Of a stretch of DNA of 35,420 nt, positions 1 through 7,992 are shown in pieces (position 1 is the stretch's first letter; the number at the start of each line of letters is the position of its first letter). This stretch comes from Dehalococcoidia bacterium (GTDB lineage Bacteria; Chloroflexota; Dehalococcoidia; UBA6926), in assembly GCA_009841045.1 (NCBI GenBank), contig VXMO01000059.1:1-35420 (forward strand), given 5' to 3'. A model generated the notes under the pieces. The model did no database searches. It was not told the DNA's origin and saw nothing but the letters and a program-made list of their open reading frames with translations. The position numbers and the translations under genes were made by a program.

Positions 1-40
1 GCCCCCCCCCGCCCCTTTACTCCTCTAATTCTTACCCACG

Positions 41-70
41 CGGGGGGGCCCCCCTTTGGGGGCCCCCCCG
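41..70. repeat. Perfect G/C hairpin beside the exporter gene end
   Basis: A 13-bp perfect inverted repeat (41-53 with 58-70) made almost only of G and C runs encloses a 4-base loop. It lies 7 bases beyond the stop of the minus-strand MMPL gene, where a terminator would be expected. No T-rich tract follows in the minus direction, so an intrinsic terminator is only a possibility. The preceding bases 1-16 are nearly pure C. Confidence 0.4.
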
Positions 71-76
71 CCTTTG

Positions 77-2299
77 TTATCCGGTCGCGGGAGACTGGTG
101 CTCCTCGGCGGGCTCAATACGCACATCCGGCAGCCACCTGAGGAACCCGGGCAGGTACCAGTTCCGCGCACCCAGCATCTCCATGGTCGCCGGGACGAGC
201 ACTGATCGTACCAGTGTCGCGTCAAGCAGAATCGCGACCGAGAGACCGAAGCCCACCTGCTGGTTGATGATTGTCTGGCCGGAGGCAAACGCGCCGAAGA
301 CGGCGACCATGATGAGCGCCGCGCCCGTAATCAGGCCGGCAGTCTCACGCAGGCCAAAAGCGACGGCCTCACGGTTGTCGCCGGTTTGATCAAATCGCTC
401 CCGAATACGGCTCAGCAGGAAGACGTGGTAGTCCATCGACAGGCCAAACAGGATGGAGAACAGGAATAGCGGTATCCAAACGTCGATGACCTCAGCTTCC
501 TGGAATCCAAGGAGATCCCTGCCATAGCCATGCTGGAAAACGAGGACGAGCAGGCCATACGCGGTGCCGACAGATAAGAGGTTCATGAAGACGGCCTTGA
601 TTGGGATGACGATAGAGCGGAACACCAGCATCAGGATGAGGAAGCTCACGCCGAGCACGAAGGCGAAGACGATGGGCGTGTACTGTGCGACGACATCGAA
701 GACCTCAGCCGCGACGGCGGTATTTCCGCCAACGAGCACCTCCGCGTCCACGCCGTCAAACGCGGCGGGGATGTGCGTGTCCCTGATGGTGTTCACCGCA
801 TCGACGGCGGAATGACTCGCAGGCTCGCCCGGAATAACAACTCGCAACAGTCCCAAGTCATTAGCGGGGTTTGGTTCGAGCAGTGTTGGCAGCGGGAACG
901 CAGGGTCGGCCAGCAGCGCGCCCTGAAGCTGTTGCACCGCGCCCATGACGTTGGGATCAGCCAAGTCGCCGTCAATGACGACTTCCGTCGGATTGATGAG
1001 GCCGAATGAGAACTCTTCCTCCATGACGAAGAAGGCCTCCCGGGTTTCCGCTTCTTCGGGAAAGACGTCCACGCCGTTCAGGCCCGTCTCGATGTCGAAA
1101 TAGAAATACGTGGCGACAATCATTGGAGCGCCAACAAGCACGACACTCAGCAGAGGATTGCGCATGACGATGTGGGTGATGCGATCCCAGAAGCCGCCCT
1201 CATGGTTCGGTCCTGTTGATGTCCCGGACCTGCCGAACTTGGGAATCGACAGCGTGTTGATACGCGTTCCCATTAGGGCAATGACGGCCGGTAGAAGTGT
1301 CAGGCTGGCGGCCACGGCGATGATGACGACGAGGATCGCGCCGATGGCAAGAGATTGGAAGAACCCGAACGGGACGACGAACATGCCGCAGAGGGCGACA
1401 ACAACCGTTGCGCCGCTGAACAAGACGGTTCGGCCCGCCGTTTCTCCGGCCTTCACCGTCGCATCAAAGGCGGACAGTCCTTTCTCCAACTCCTCCCGGA
1501 AACGCGAAATGATAATCAGTGAGTAGTCGATGCCCACCGCCAAGCCAATCATGATGATCATCAGCTGGACAAAGAAGACCAGCTCATAGAACTGTCCGAT
1601 GATTGCGGCTAGTCCGAGCGCAGCGACAACACAGATAAGCGCGAGGCCGATCGGAACCAGCGCCGCGACAACGGCGCCGAAGAGCAGCACGAGGATAATC
1701 AGCGCGACAGGCACGCCGACACGCTCGCCCTGCTGCAAGTCCCTTTCGGACAGTTCGTTGCGTTCGAGAGAGATGCTGGCATCCCCGACTGTCAGGACGA
1801 GGAATCCATCCTTGCCATTCTCCTCTTTCGCAAGGTCAAGGAGGTAGTGAACGTTGTCTTCCGCCTCCTGCAGGTCGCCCGTCATGATGACCGGAACCAA
1901 GGTGGTGCGGCGATCCTGAGACACGAGGACGGCGGCCTGCAGCGGGTTCTCCTGGCTTAGCACGTAGTAGTTCAGCGTCTGGTCGATGACGTCGTCGCCC
2001 AATGCCTGAATCTGCCCGGTTAGCGATGTGACGCGGTCCTGGAACGCAGGATCATCAACGGTCAGGCTTTCGGATTGGACGATGACCATCTCCGTGATCG
2101 GTTTCGGCCCACGCATCCGATCCTCAAGCAGCTGCTCCGCCCGTTGGGATTCAAATCCGCTGCCCAGCTTCAACTCCGTGGTCAATGCGCTCGACAAGAG
2201 TTGCGCGCTGAGACCAATGCCAATTAGGGCGACAAGTATCCAGACGAGAATGGTGACAACGGGTTTGCGGGCGCTGATTCGCGCGAGATGTTGCGTCAT
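77..2299 (-). CDS. MMPL/RND-family transporter (740 aa)
   Basis: Predicted inner-membrane exporter of the RND superfamily, MMPL type; members export lipids, hydrophobic compounds or drugs using the proton gradient. One TM helix near residues 13-33 is followed by an extracytoplasmic domain, then a membrane block, a second extracytoplasmic domain and a second block, the duplicated RND layout. The paired signature Gly-x-Asp-Tyr...Arg-x-Arg-Glu appears twice: GIDYSLIIISRFREEL near residue 255 and GLSMDYHVFLLSRIRERF near 618. The Asp residues match the proton-relay positions of MMPL proteins. The length is normal for the short MMPL (YdfJ-like) group. The ATG at 2299 has GGGAGGAAC about 7 bases upstream. 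The substrate cannot be read from the sequence. The DM13 gene lies upstream on the same strand, with a 109-base gap. Confidence 0.9.
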   Translation of the reverse strand: MTQHLARISARKPVVTILVWILVALIGIGLSAQLLSSALTTELKLGSGFESQRAEQLLEDRMRGPKPITEMVIVQSESLTVDDPAFQDRVTSLTGQIQALGDDVIDQTLNYYVLSQENPLQAAVLVSQDRRTTLVPVIMTGDLQEAEDNVHYLLDLAKEENGKDGFLVLTVGDASISLERNELSERDLQQGERVGVPVALIILVLLFGAVVAALVPIGLALICVVAALGLAAIIGQFYELVFFVQLMIIMIGLAVGIDYSLIIISRFREELEKGLSAFDATVKAGETAGRTVLFSGATVVVALCGMFVVPFGFFQSLAIGAILVVIIAVAASLTLLPAVIALMGTRINTLSIPKFGRSGTSTGPNHEGGFWDRITHIVMRNPLLSVVLVGAPMIVATYFYFDIETGLNGVDVFPEEAETREAFFVMEEEFSFGLINPTEVVIDGDLADPNVMGAVQQLQGALLADPAFPLPTLLEPNPANDLGLLRVVIPGEPASHSAVDAVNTIRDTHIPAAFDGVDAEVLVGGNTAVAAEVFDVVAQYTPIVFAFVLGVSFLILMLVFRSIVIPIKAVFMNLLSVGTAYGLLVLVFQHGYGRDLLGFQEAEVIDVWIPLFLFSILFGLSMDYHVFLLSRIRERFDQTGDNREAVAFGLRETAGLITGAALIMVAVFGAFASGQTIINQQVGFGLSVAILLDATLVRSVLVPATMEMLGARNWYLPGFLRWLPDVRIEPAEEHQSPATG

Positions 2300-2385
2300 G
2301 TGGGGGTTCCTCCCGGGGTTCCTCGCGTGAGGGACAAGGCACCCTTAATGTGCATCGCCGACTGGCAGCGATGCAAGAGACGAGA

Positions 2386-2404
2386 CGACCTCGGGGGGAG
2401 GTCG
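2386..2404 (-). terminator. Possible terminator hairpin after the DM13 gene
   Basis: A 7-bp perfect stem (2386-2392 with 2398-2404) closes a loop of five G (plus strand). It begins 5 bases beyond the stop codon of the minus-strand DM13 gene. The bases that follow in the minus direction are only moderately T-rich, so termination may be partial. Confidence 0.35.
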
Positions 2405-2408
2405 GGGG

Positions 2409-3314
2409 CTATGCGTCGTTCAATGACGCCACGCTGAATATGACAGAGAACGGCTTGCAGTAGATGACGACGCTTCCCATGGCGGAAACGTCCACACCGG
2501 CGGGAATCGTGTAATTCTGGTCGCCACGATTGCCCTTGAGCGGGCCGAGATCCACATAGCCGGGTTCCTTCACATCCGGCGAGCGCATCGGGTCAGGATG
2601 GGGAGAAAGGATGACGTGGAGCGCCGGGCCGTTGGTGACGTTCAGATCCTCAAGCCGCAGCAAGAGACCGCCGCCGGGCGCTGAATAAATGGTCGCGTCG
2701 CCGCTGCCCCTGTGGAAGCTGTCCGCATCACGGAAACTGCCCGTCTTTAGCGCGACGGGCGCGCCCTGCTGCTCCATGACTGAGGCCATTGCAGGGGCCA
2801 TCATGTCTGCAGCTTCCGTCATGGAGTCGTCGTCCGTTGCGGCTGCTCCCATTGCCAGTCCTTGCACCATATCTGACATCATTTCGCTTTCGACGGCGGT
2901 GACGGGCGTGCCGGCCATGACCATGGACGATGCGGTCATGGACGAACCGGACGGCAATTGCTCCACCATCACGGGGTCATCAACCATCGCCATGCCTTCC
3001 ATGACGCTCTCAATGTCCTCGCGTTCCATGCCCTCGGGCACGACGGCCTGCGCGGCGAACGGGAACTCCTCCTCGACGGTGACGTTGATGAAAAGCGGAG
3101 ACGCCAGTGACCACGCGAGCCACAGACCGACAATGGCGATGGGCGCGCCGCCAATCGCGAACGGAATACGGTGCTCCCACGCGAATTGGTGCCACTCTTT
3201 CCTCACGACGAGCCAGGCGAAAGCGGCGCCAATCAGTATGGCGCCGATTGCTATGAAGAACCTGTATTCATAGAGGCTTGGGAGAGCGCGTTCAAGGTCG
3301 CCGAAGGTAGGCAT
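2409..3314 (-). CDS. Membrane-anchored DM13-domain protein (301 aa)
   Basis: Two TM helices (about 18-37 and 50-72) anchor the protein. A linker of roughly 93 residues (about 92-185) carries 17 methionines with many acidic residues. A C-terminal DM13 domain follows (about 195-301), recognisable by GSFRDADSFHRGSGDATIYS, the GPALHVILSP segment and a final VVIYCKPFSVIFSVA stretch with the conserved Cys (C286). DM13 is a beta-sandwich domain proposed to act in extracytoplasmic redox or electron transfer; its role here is inferred. The open frame extends upstream to 3599, but the ATG at 3314 has AAAGGACC 6-7 bases before it and starts directly at the hydrophobic N-terminus, so the longer form is rejected. 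It is divergent from the gene starting at 3476. Confidence 0.75.
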   Translation of the reverse strand: MPTFGDLERALPSLYEYRFFIAIGAILIGAAFAWLVVRKEWHQFAWEHRIPFAIGGAPIAIVGLWLAWSLASPLFINVTVEEEFPFAAQAVVPEGMEREDIESVMEGMAMVDDPVMVEQLPSGSSMTASSMVMAGTPVTAVESEMMSDMVQGLAMGAAATDDDSMTEAADMMAPAMASVMEQQGAPVALKTGSFRDADSFHRGSGDATIYSAPGGGLLLRLEDLNVTNGPALHVILSPHPDPMRSPDVKEPGYVDLGPLKGNRGDQNYTIPAGVDVSAMGSVVIYCKPFSVIFSVASLNDA

Positions 3315-3475
3315 TGGATCGGTCCTTTCGGTGCGTCGGGTTTCCTGATTCCATCCTAGCCTGAGAGGCAAAACTTTCCCGATTGTATCCGGCGAGCGGT
3401 TGCACCGCTGATTTATCATTAAATGGTCGTCAGGGTGGCGATAGGGAAGCGCGTGGGAAACAGGAGGCCAGTGTA

Positions 3476-5212
3476 ATGGTTGTCGCATTGCGTCCGGAAA
3501 CCGGCCAAGCCGGTGTTGTGGGGCAGTCAGAGGTTTTTCAGTCATTGGGCGAGGAGCACCAGAAGAACGTGGTGCGGTGGGCCCTCGCCAACAGGGCACG
3601 TGTTTCGGACGATGCGCGTGTCGCCCTCAACAACGCTCTGATCGGGAATGTCCCCGTTCGCGGTTTTCGCGAATCGAACGTGCCGGATGCCCCGGCAATC
3701 ATGCTGATTGAGCCCGTTCGAAACGCGGGACTTGTTGTGGATGCCATTGCCGAGTCAGTGCTGACCGTGTGGTTCGAGTCGCGGGGGGAGTTGCGCGGGA
3801 TTGTGGAGGCAGCAGTCAGCAATGCAGCCGGAAGCGATGCCTCCGGCGAGAATCTGTCGGCAACTCTTGCGGCGGCGCATCCCCAGTATTCTGTGGACGA
3901 CGTGAACCTGATGCTCTCGTTGATAGAGAGCGAGAGTCCCAGCGTGAATGAAGAAACGCACGAGGAAGAGGACATACAAGAAGAGGAGCCGAGCACGGAT
4001 GCCAAGCACCTCTTTGCGGGCTTCCTCGCTAAGCTTCGCTCGCTGCCGGCGGACCATCCAGGGTGGGACGGAGCGCTGACACAGTTCATGGAAGAGATCG
4101 CTGAACTCAAAGCCAGCAAGACCAGGGAAATGGAAGTGGCGAACGGCCCCGGTGGCCGCATTGCTGAAGTCGTGGGCGCTCATAGCGATCTCCTGGCGTT
4201 CTTCGAGTGGAGGGTAGACGAGAGGCTGTCAAACGCGACCGGCCCGTGGGGCAACACGGAATTTGTCACCTATGCCATTGAGAGGGTCGCCGACGTGCTG
4301 AGTCGCTATGAAGCGGCGCGGGAGACAGGCGCAACCTACAGCGAGGAAACGCGCCGTGGGGCGGAACGAGCGGAACTGCAGGAGAAGATCATCGCGGCGC
4401 TTGTCGGACTGGAAGAGGCAACGGCGATGCCGATGCCGGAACCCGCTATAGAAGAGATTGTTCCTGTGGACGACGAATCTACAGAGGATGACTCCGAGAC
4501 GGGGATGGCAGAAACGGCCGAGATACCGGATGCGGCGGATGACGCGGAGAAGCAGTATCTGCGTGAGATGGTGGAGGCGCTGCAACGGGAGAACGCCGAA
4601 CTCAAGTCGGTTCAGGACGACGCGAATAAGCAGATTACAGAACTGAATACGGCTGCCGAAGCGGCGCAGAGGGGATACGAGGCCCTAAAGCAGGAACAAA
4701 CCGATCTTCCTGATGAGACAGCAGAGGTTGTCACCAGTTACGTTGAAACGCAAGAGACGCTCGCTTCTCCTCCGGACTTTGGTGACGTGGCTTCCGTGCT
4801 GGATTTCGTTGAGAATCGATGGCCCGACGAGCTGCGGTTCGCCCTCAACAACACATCGGATCGTAAGATGTATTTCGATCAGCCAAACCAGGTGTACAGC
4901 GCGCTGGAGTGGCTGGCCACGACGTATCGCAATTCCAAGACGGGCGAGAAGTCCGTGAGCAACCTGGATGTCTCACTGTTTACCACGTGCGGTTGGCGGT
5001 ACCGCCCGTTCCAGCCTGATGCGGCACCCGGCAAGTACCGCTCCGATTACCACACGATTGATGACGGGGAGAAGTACATCCTGAATGAGCATATCGGCCG
5101 GGGCACCGGACGCACGCCGGGGCAGATTCGCCTGGCCTTCGCCTGGGACGAGGAGCGCAAGATGGTGGTTGTCGGCTACATCGGCCGCAATCAGCGCCAA
5201 AACGCCACTTAA
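3476..5212 (+). CDS. Acidic coiled-coil protein with unusual C-terminal domain (578 aa)
   Basis: Function unknown. The start is the ATG at 3476 because AGGAGG lies 8 bases upstream; the frame is open back to 3383. The N-terminal 200 residues are mostly helical, followed by an acidic Glu-rich linker, a helical segment, another acidic linker and a heptad-like coiled coil (about 370-425). The last ~140 residues form a separate domain: a helical part containing FVENRWPDELRFALNN, then a beta-rich end with YRSDYHTIDDGEKYILNEHI and IRLAFAWDEERKMVVVGYIG. That ending reminds me of a small RelE/ParE-like C-terminal module found on long coiled-coil bacterial proteins of unknown function; this is from memory. 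No signal peptide or TM helix, so it is probably cytosolic. A GC-rich terminator-like hairpin follows. Confidence 0.8.
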   Translation: MVVALRPETGQAGVVGQSEVFQSLGEEHQKNVVRWALANRARVSDDARVALNNALIGNVPVRGFRESNVPDAPAIMLIEPVRNAGLVVDAIAESVLTVWFESRGELRGIVEAAVSNAAGSDASGENLSATLAAAHPQYSVDDVNLMLSLIESESPSVNEETHEEEDIQEEEPSTDAKHLFAGFLAKLRSLPADHPGWDGALTQFMEEIAELKASKTREMEVANGPGGRIAEVVGAHSDLLAFFEWRVDERLSNATGPWGNTEFVTYAIERVADVLSRYEAARETGATYSEETRRGAERAELQEKIIAALVGLEEATAMPMPEPAIEEIVPVDDESTEDDSETGMAETAEIPDAADDAEKQYLREMVEALQRENAELKSVQDDANKQITELNTAAEAAQRGYEALKQEQTDLPDETAEVVTSYVETQETLASPPDFGDVASVLDFVENRWPDELRFALNNTSDRKMYFDQPNQVYSALEWLATTYRNSKTGEKSVSNLDVSLFTTCGWRYRPFQPDAAPGKYRSDYHTIDDGEKYILNEHIGRGTGRTPGQIRLAFAWDEERKMVVVGYIGRNQRQNAT

Positions 5213-5250
5213 ATAAAAAAAAACTTCTCTTGCAGGTGTAGTTGTTTCTG

Positions 5251-5275
5251 GGGGGCGGCCCGCTCGGCCGCCCCC
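5251..5275 (+). terminator. Terminator-like hairpin
   Basis: A 10-bp perfect GC stem (5251-5260 with 5266-5275) with a 5-base loop lies 38 bases past the stop of the coiled-coil protein gene. A short TCTTTT run follows about 6 bases later. The rest of the 5213-5479 interval shows only an A-rich patch right after the stop codon and no gene. Confidence 0.55.
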
Positions 5276-5479
5276 GAGAGTCTTTTGAGTCTGTAAAACA
5301 TAAGGCAGCGACTCAACCTATTGCTTGATTGAGGATTGTGCGACGTTCAAAGAGGTTGCGGGGAGGGCATGGCGGGTTTACCATAAGCCGTCGCCTGTCG
5401 TGTGGGTTGGGCGGCAAGCGCGGCGGGGTAAGACGCTGCCCGCGCACGGTGTGATGATCTGGGGAGAGGGGATGAGACC

Positions 5480-6610
5480 ATGGATCGACTGAAGACACCG
5501 TTAACTGATTTACTTGGCATCAAGTACCCGATTCTGCTGGCCGGAATGTCGCTTGGCATGGATGACCGGATGCCCAGCCCGCCCCGGCTCGCCGCGGCAG
5601 TCACAGAGGCAGGCGGACTCGGCGTTATGGGATGCGGCAGCCGCAAGCCGGACACGATTGATCGTTGCATCCGTGAATTCAAGCAGCTTTCGAGCGGACC
5701 GCTGGGCATCGACCTGCTGCTGCCCGCCACCATGGCGGAGATGGGGGCGCAGGACACCAAGGCGATGGTTCGGGAGCGGCTGGAACGCGACCATCCGCAG
5801 CACGTCGGCTTCGTCAAAGAGTTGATGCAAGAGCACAACCTGCCGGATGTGCCTCCTACCGATGATGACGCAGAGGCCATGTCGCCGGACCTGCTCCGCC
5901 GCCAATTCGAGGTCGTCGCCGATCACAACGTGCCGGTCTTTGTCGCCGGTCTTGGCGACCCCGCCATGATTATGGATGTGGCGCGCGCTCACGGCATGAA
6001 GGTTGGTGGCGTTGTTGGCGCAGTGCGGCACGCGCAGCGGCAGAAGGCGGCGGGCGTCGATTTCATGATTGCCCAGGGCACGGAGGCAGGGGGCCACACC
6101 GGCAACATCGCCACGTTCCCGCTGGTGCCGCAGGTGGCTGAGACTGCTGCGCCCACGCCCATACTCGCGGCGGGGGGCGTCGGCTCCGGCAGGCAGATCG
6201 CCGCCGCGATGGCGCTTGGCGCGCAAGGCGTATGGATCGGCTCCGCGTTCCTTGTCGCCGAGGAAAACGCCATTCCTGAGGAGCATCAGAATCAGATTCT
6301 CGGCGCGCGCTCAGAAGACTTCACGCTGAGCAGGTACAGCAGCGGCAAACAGGCGCGCAGCTACAAGACTCCCATCAAGGAGGCGTGGGCGAATTCCGGG
6401 ATGGAGCCGCTGCCGATGCCCTTGCAGGGCATCCTGATGGAGCCGCTACAGGCGGGCGCCCGAGCGGCCGGCCGCCTAGACATCGACGCGGCTAGCGCCG
6501 GGCAGGTGGGCGGAATGCTCAAGGCCCGGAGGCCGGCTCGCGACATCCTGCTGGATATGGTCAATGAGGCCGAGGAGACCATCGAGCGGATGCAGGGCAA
6601 CCTGCGCTAG
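5480..6610 (+). CDS. Nitronate monooxygenase family protein, copy 1 (376 aa)
   Basis: FMN-dependent TIM-barrel enzyme of the nitronate monooxygenase/2-nitropropane dioxygenase family, which oxidises alkyl nitronates; relatives also act as FabK-like reductases. The N-terminus has the typical YPILLAGM strand. AQGTEAGGHTG (about 198-209) and AAGGVGSGRQIAAAMALGAQG (from about 230, phosphate-binding glycines) form the FMN site. A family-atypical C-terminal tail follows, with GMLKARRPARDILLDMV. The ATG at 5480 has a GGAGAGGGG stretch a few bases upstream. The next gene encodes a close paralogue of almost identical length. The substrate is unknown; a nitronate or another small oxidised organic is an inference. 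Confidence 0.88.
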   Translation: MDRLKTPLTDLLGIKYPILLAGMSLGMDDRMPSPPRLAAAVTEAGGLGVMGCGSRKPDTIDRCIREFKQLSSGPLGIDLLLPATMAEMGAQDTKAMVRERLERDHPQHVGFVKELMQEHNLPDVPPTDDDAEAMSPDLLRRQFEVVADHNVPVFVAGLGDPAMIMDVARAHGMKVGGVVGAVRHAQRQKAAGVDFMIAQGTEAGGHTGNIATFPLVPQVAETAAPTPILAAGGVGSGRQIAAAMALGAQGVWIGSAFLVAEENAIPEEHQNQILGARSEDFTLSRYSSGKQARSYKTPIKEAWANSGMEPLPMPLQGILMEPLQAGARAAGRLDIDAASAGQVGGMLKARRPARDILLDMVNEAEETIERMQGNLR

Positions 6611-6635
6611 TTTTAAACACCGTTCACATTAGCGG

Positions 6636-6722
6636 GCTACTTTGAGAGGAAGCATAGTTCCAGACAGAGAGACAGCACCCAGCTACTTTCTGTGGAGGCA
6701 TAATTTCAGACAGGAAAACTGC
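6636..6722 (+). repeat. Imperfect tandem direct repeat upstream of copy 2
   Basis: Two related units of about 40 bases lie 46 bases apart, at 6636-6674 and 6682-6722. Both start GCTACTTT and share GAGG-AGCATA/GAGGCATA and TTC(C)AGACAG blocks with scattered mismatches. They fill the gap between the two nitronate monooxygenase genes, just upstream of the second ribosome-binding site. They could be a duplicated regulator site or a remnant of the duplication. Confidence 0.5.
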
Positions 6723-6748
6723 AAAGTAGAGGATTAAGGGAGGACACA

Positions 6749-7882
6749 ATGGCAAACAGGCTACATACACCGCTGTGCGACATGCTAGGCATGGAGTACC
6801 CGATACTCCTGGCGGGCATGGCCGTAGGCGGCAGCCAGGATCTTGCGCCAACACCCGTCGAGATGGTCGCCGCGATCAGCAACGCTGGGGCGCTCGGCGT
6901 GCTCGGCGACAACTTCCGCAACCTGGATGAGATGGACGAGGGTATCCGGCGACTTCAATCGCTCGTCGGAGACAAGCCGTACGGTGTGGATTTCCTCGTT
7001 CCCGCCACGCGCGCCGAGGTAACCGCCACAAGCAACAGAGAACTGTATGCGCAGGTCGCGCCGCAATATCCGCAGCACGTCGCGCTTGTGCAGGAACTCA
7101 TTGAGGAATATGGGTTCGAGGCGGAGGAAGTCTCCGAGCAGCCGCCGATGTCCACGGAGCTGCTGCGCAAGAAGATCGAGATCGTGCTGGACAACAAGGT
7201 CCCGCTGTTCGCCGCCGCGACGGGCGAGCCGCCGGAGTGGTTCACCCAGCAGGGCCATGCACAGGGCATGAAGTTCATCGGCATGACCGGAGCGGTGCGC
7301 CACGCGCAGCGCCAGGTTGCCGCGGACGTGGACATCATCACCGCGCAAGGCACGGAGGCGGGCGGCCATACGGGCAACATCTCCACGTTCGTGCTCGTGC
7401 CACAGGTCGTTGATGAAGTGTCCCCGCGACCGGTTCTGGCCGCGGGCGGCATCGGAAGCGGGCGGCACGTCGCCGCGGCGCTTGCGCTCGGCGCGCAGGG
7501 CGTCTGGGTCGGCACGGCGTTCCTCGTGGCGGAGGAGAACAACATCCCGGACGCGCACAAGGACCAGATTCTGGGCGCGCGCTCCGATGAATTCACGACG
7601 AGCAAGTTCTCGTCCGGCAAGCAGCAGCGGGCGTATCAGAACGCCGTGAAGCTGAAGTGGGCGGCCTCCGGACTTGAGGCGCTCCCGATGCCGCTTCAGG
7701 GCCTGATCCAGGAGCCGTTCACGAAGGCCGCGCGCAAGGCGGGCAGGCTTGATCTAATCGGCAATCCGTCCGGCCAGATCGGCGGCATGCTCAAGGAGCG
7801 CAGGCCCGCGCGCGATATCCTCATGGACATGGTCAACGGCGCTGAGGAGACCATCGAGGAGCTGCAGGGGAACCTGCGGTAG
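6749..7882 (+). CDS. Nitronate monooxygenase family protein, copy 2 (377 aa)
   Basis: Paralogue of the preceding gene, aligning along its full length: YPILLAGMAVGG at the N-terminus, AQGTEAGGHTGN near residue 200, AAGGIGSGRHVAAALALGAQG near 234, and the same C-terminal ERRPARDILMDMVNGAEETI tail ending in QGNLR. It is expected to bind FMN and oxidise a nitronate-like substrate. The ATG at 6749 follows AGGGAGGA about 7 bases upstream. The region around residues 85-135 is the most different from copy 1, so the two copies may differ in substrate. A strong intrinsic terminator follows, so the pair is probably one unit. Confidence 0.88.
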   Translation: MANRLHTPLCDMLGMEYPILLAGMAVGGSQDLAPTPVEMVAAISNAGALGVLGDNFRNLDEMDEGIRRLQSLVGDKPYGVDFLVPATRAEVTATSNRELYAQVAPQYPQHVALVQELIEEYGFEAEEVSEQPPMSTELLRKKIEIVLDNKVPLFAAATGEPPEWFTQQGHAQGMKFIGMTGAVRHAQRQVAADVDIITAQGTEAGGHTGNISTFVLVPQVVDEVSPRPVLAAGGIGSGRHVAAALALGAQGVWVGTAFLVAEENNIPDAHKDQILGARSDEFTTSKFSSGKQQRAYQNAVKLKWAASGLEALPMPLQGLIQEPFTKAARKAGRLDLIGNPSGQIGGMLKERRPARDILMDMVNGAEETIEELQGNLR

Positions 7883-7907
7883 GGGAACCACTCTACTCTT
7901 TGCCCTC

Positions 7908-7947
7908 AACGACGGGCTGGCGATGATGCGGCCAGCCCGTCGTTTTG
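7908..7947 (+). terminator. Rho-independent terminator after the nitronate monooxygenase pair
   Basis: A 13-bp perfect stem (7909-7921 with 7931-7943) with a 9-base loop is followed directly by TTT-G-T; the A at 7908 can extend the stem. It is 26 bases beyond the stop codon and separates the pair from the restriction-modification genes. Confidence 0.85.
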
Positions 7948-7960
7948 TGCTACAGTTACG

Positions 7961-7972
7961 GTACATTTGTAC
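7961..7972. promoter_or_regulatory. Palindrome upstream of the methyltransferase
   Basis: The 12-base perfect palindrome GTACATTTGTAC lies 20 bases before the methyltransferase start, where an operator or the core of a promoter would sit. Restriction-modification genes are often autoregulated through such sites, but no separate controller gene is seen. Confidence 0.3.
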
Positions 7973-7992
7973 TGAGCGGTGAAGGGGGCTTC

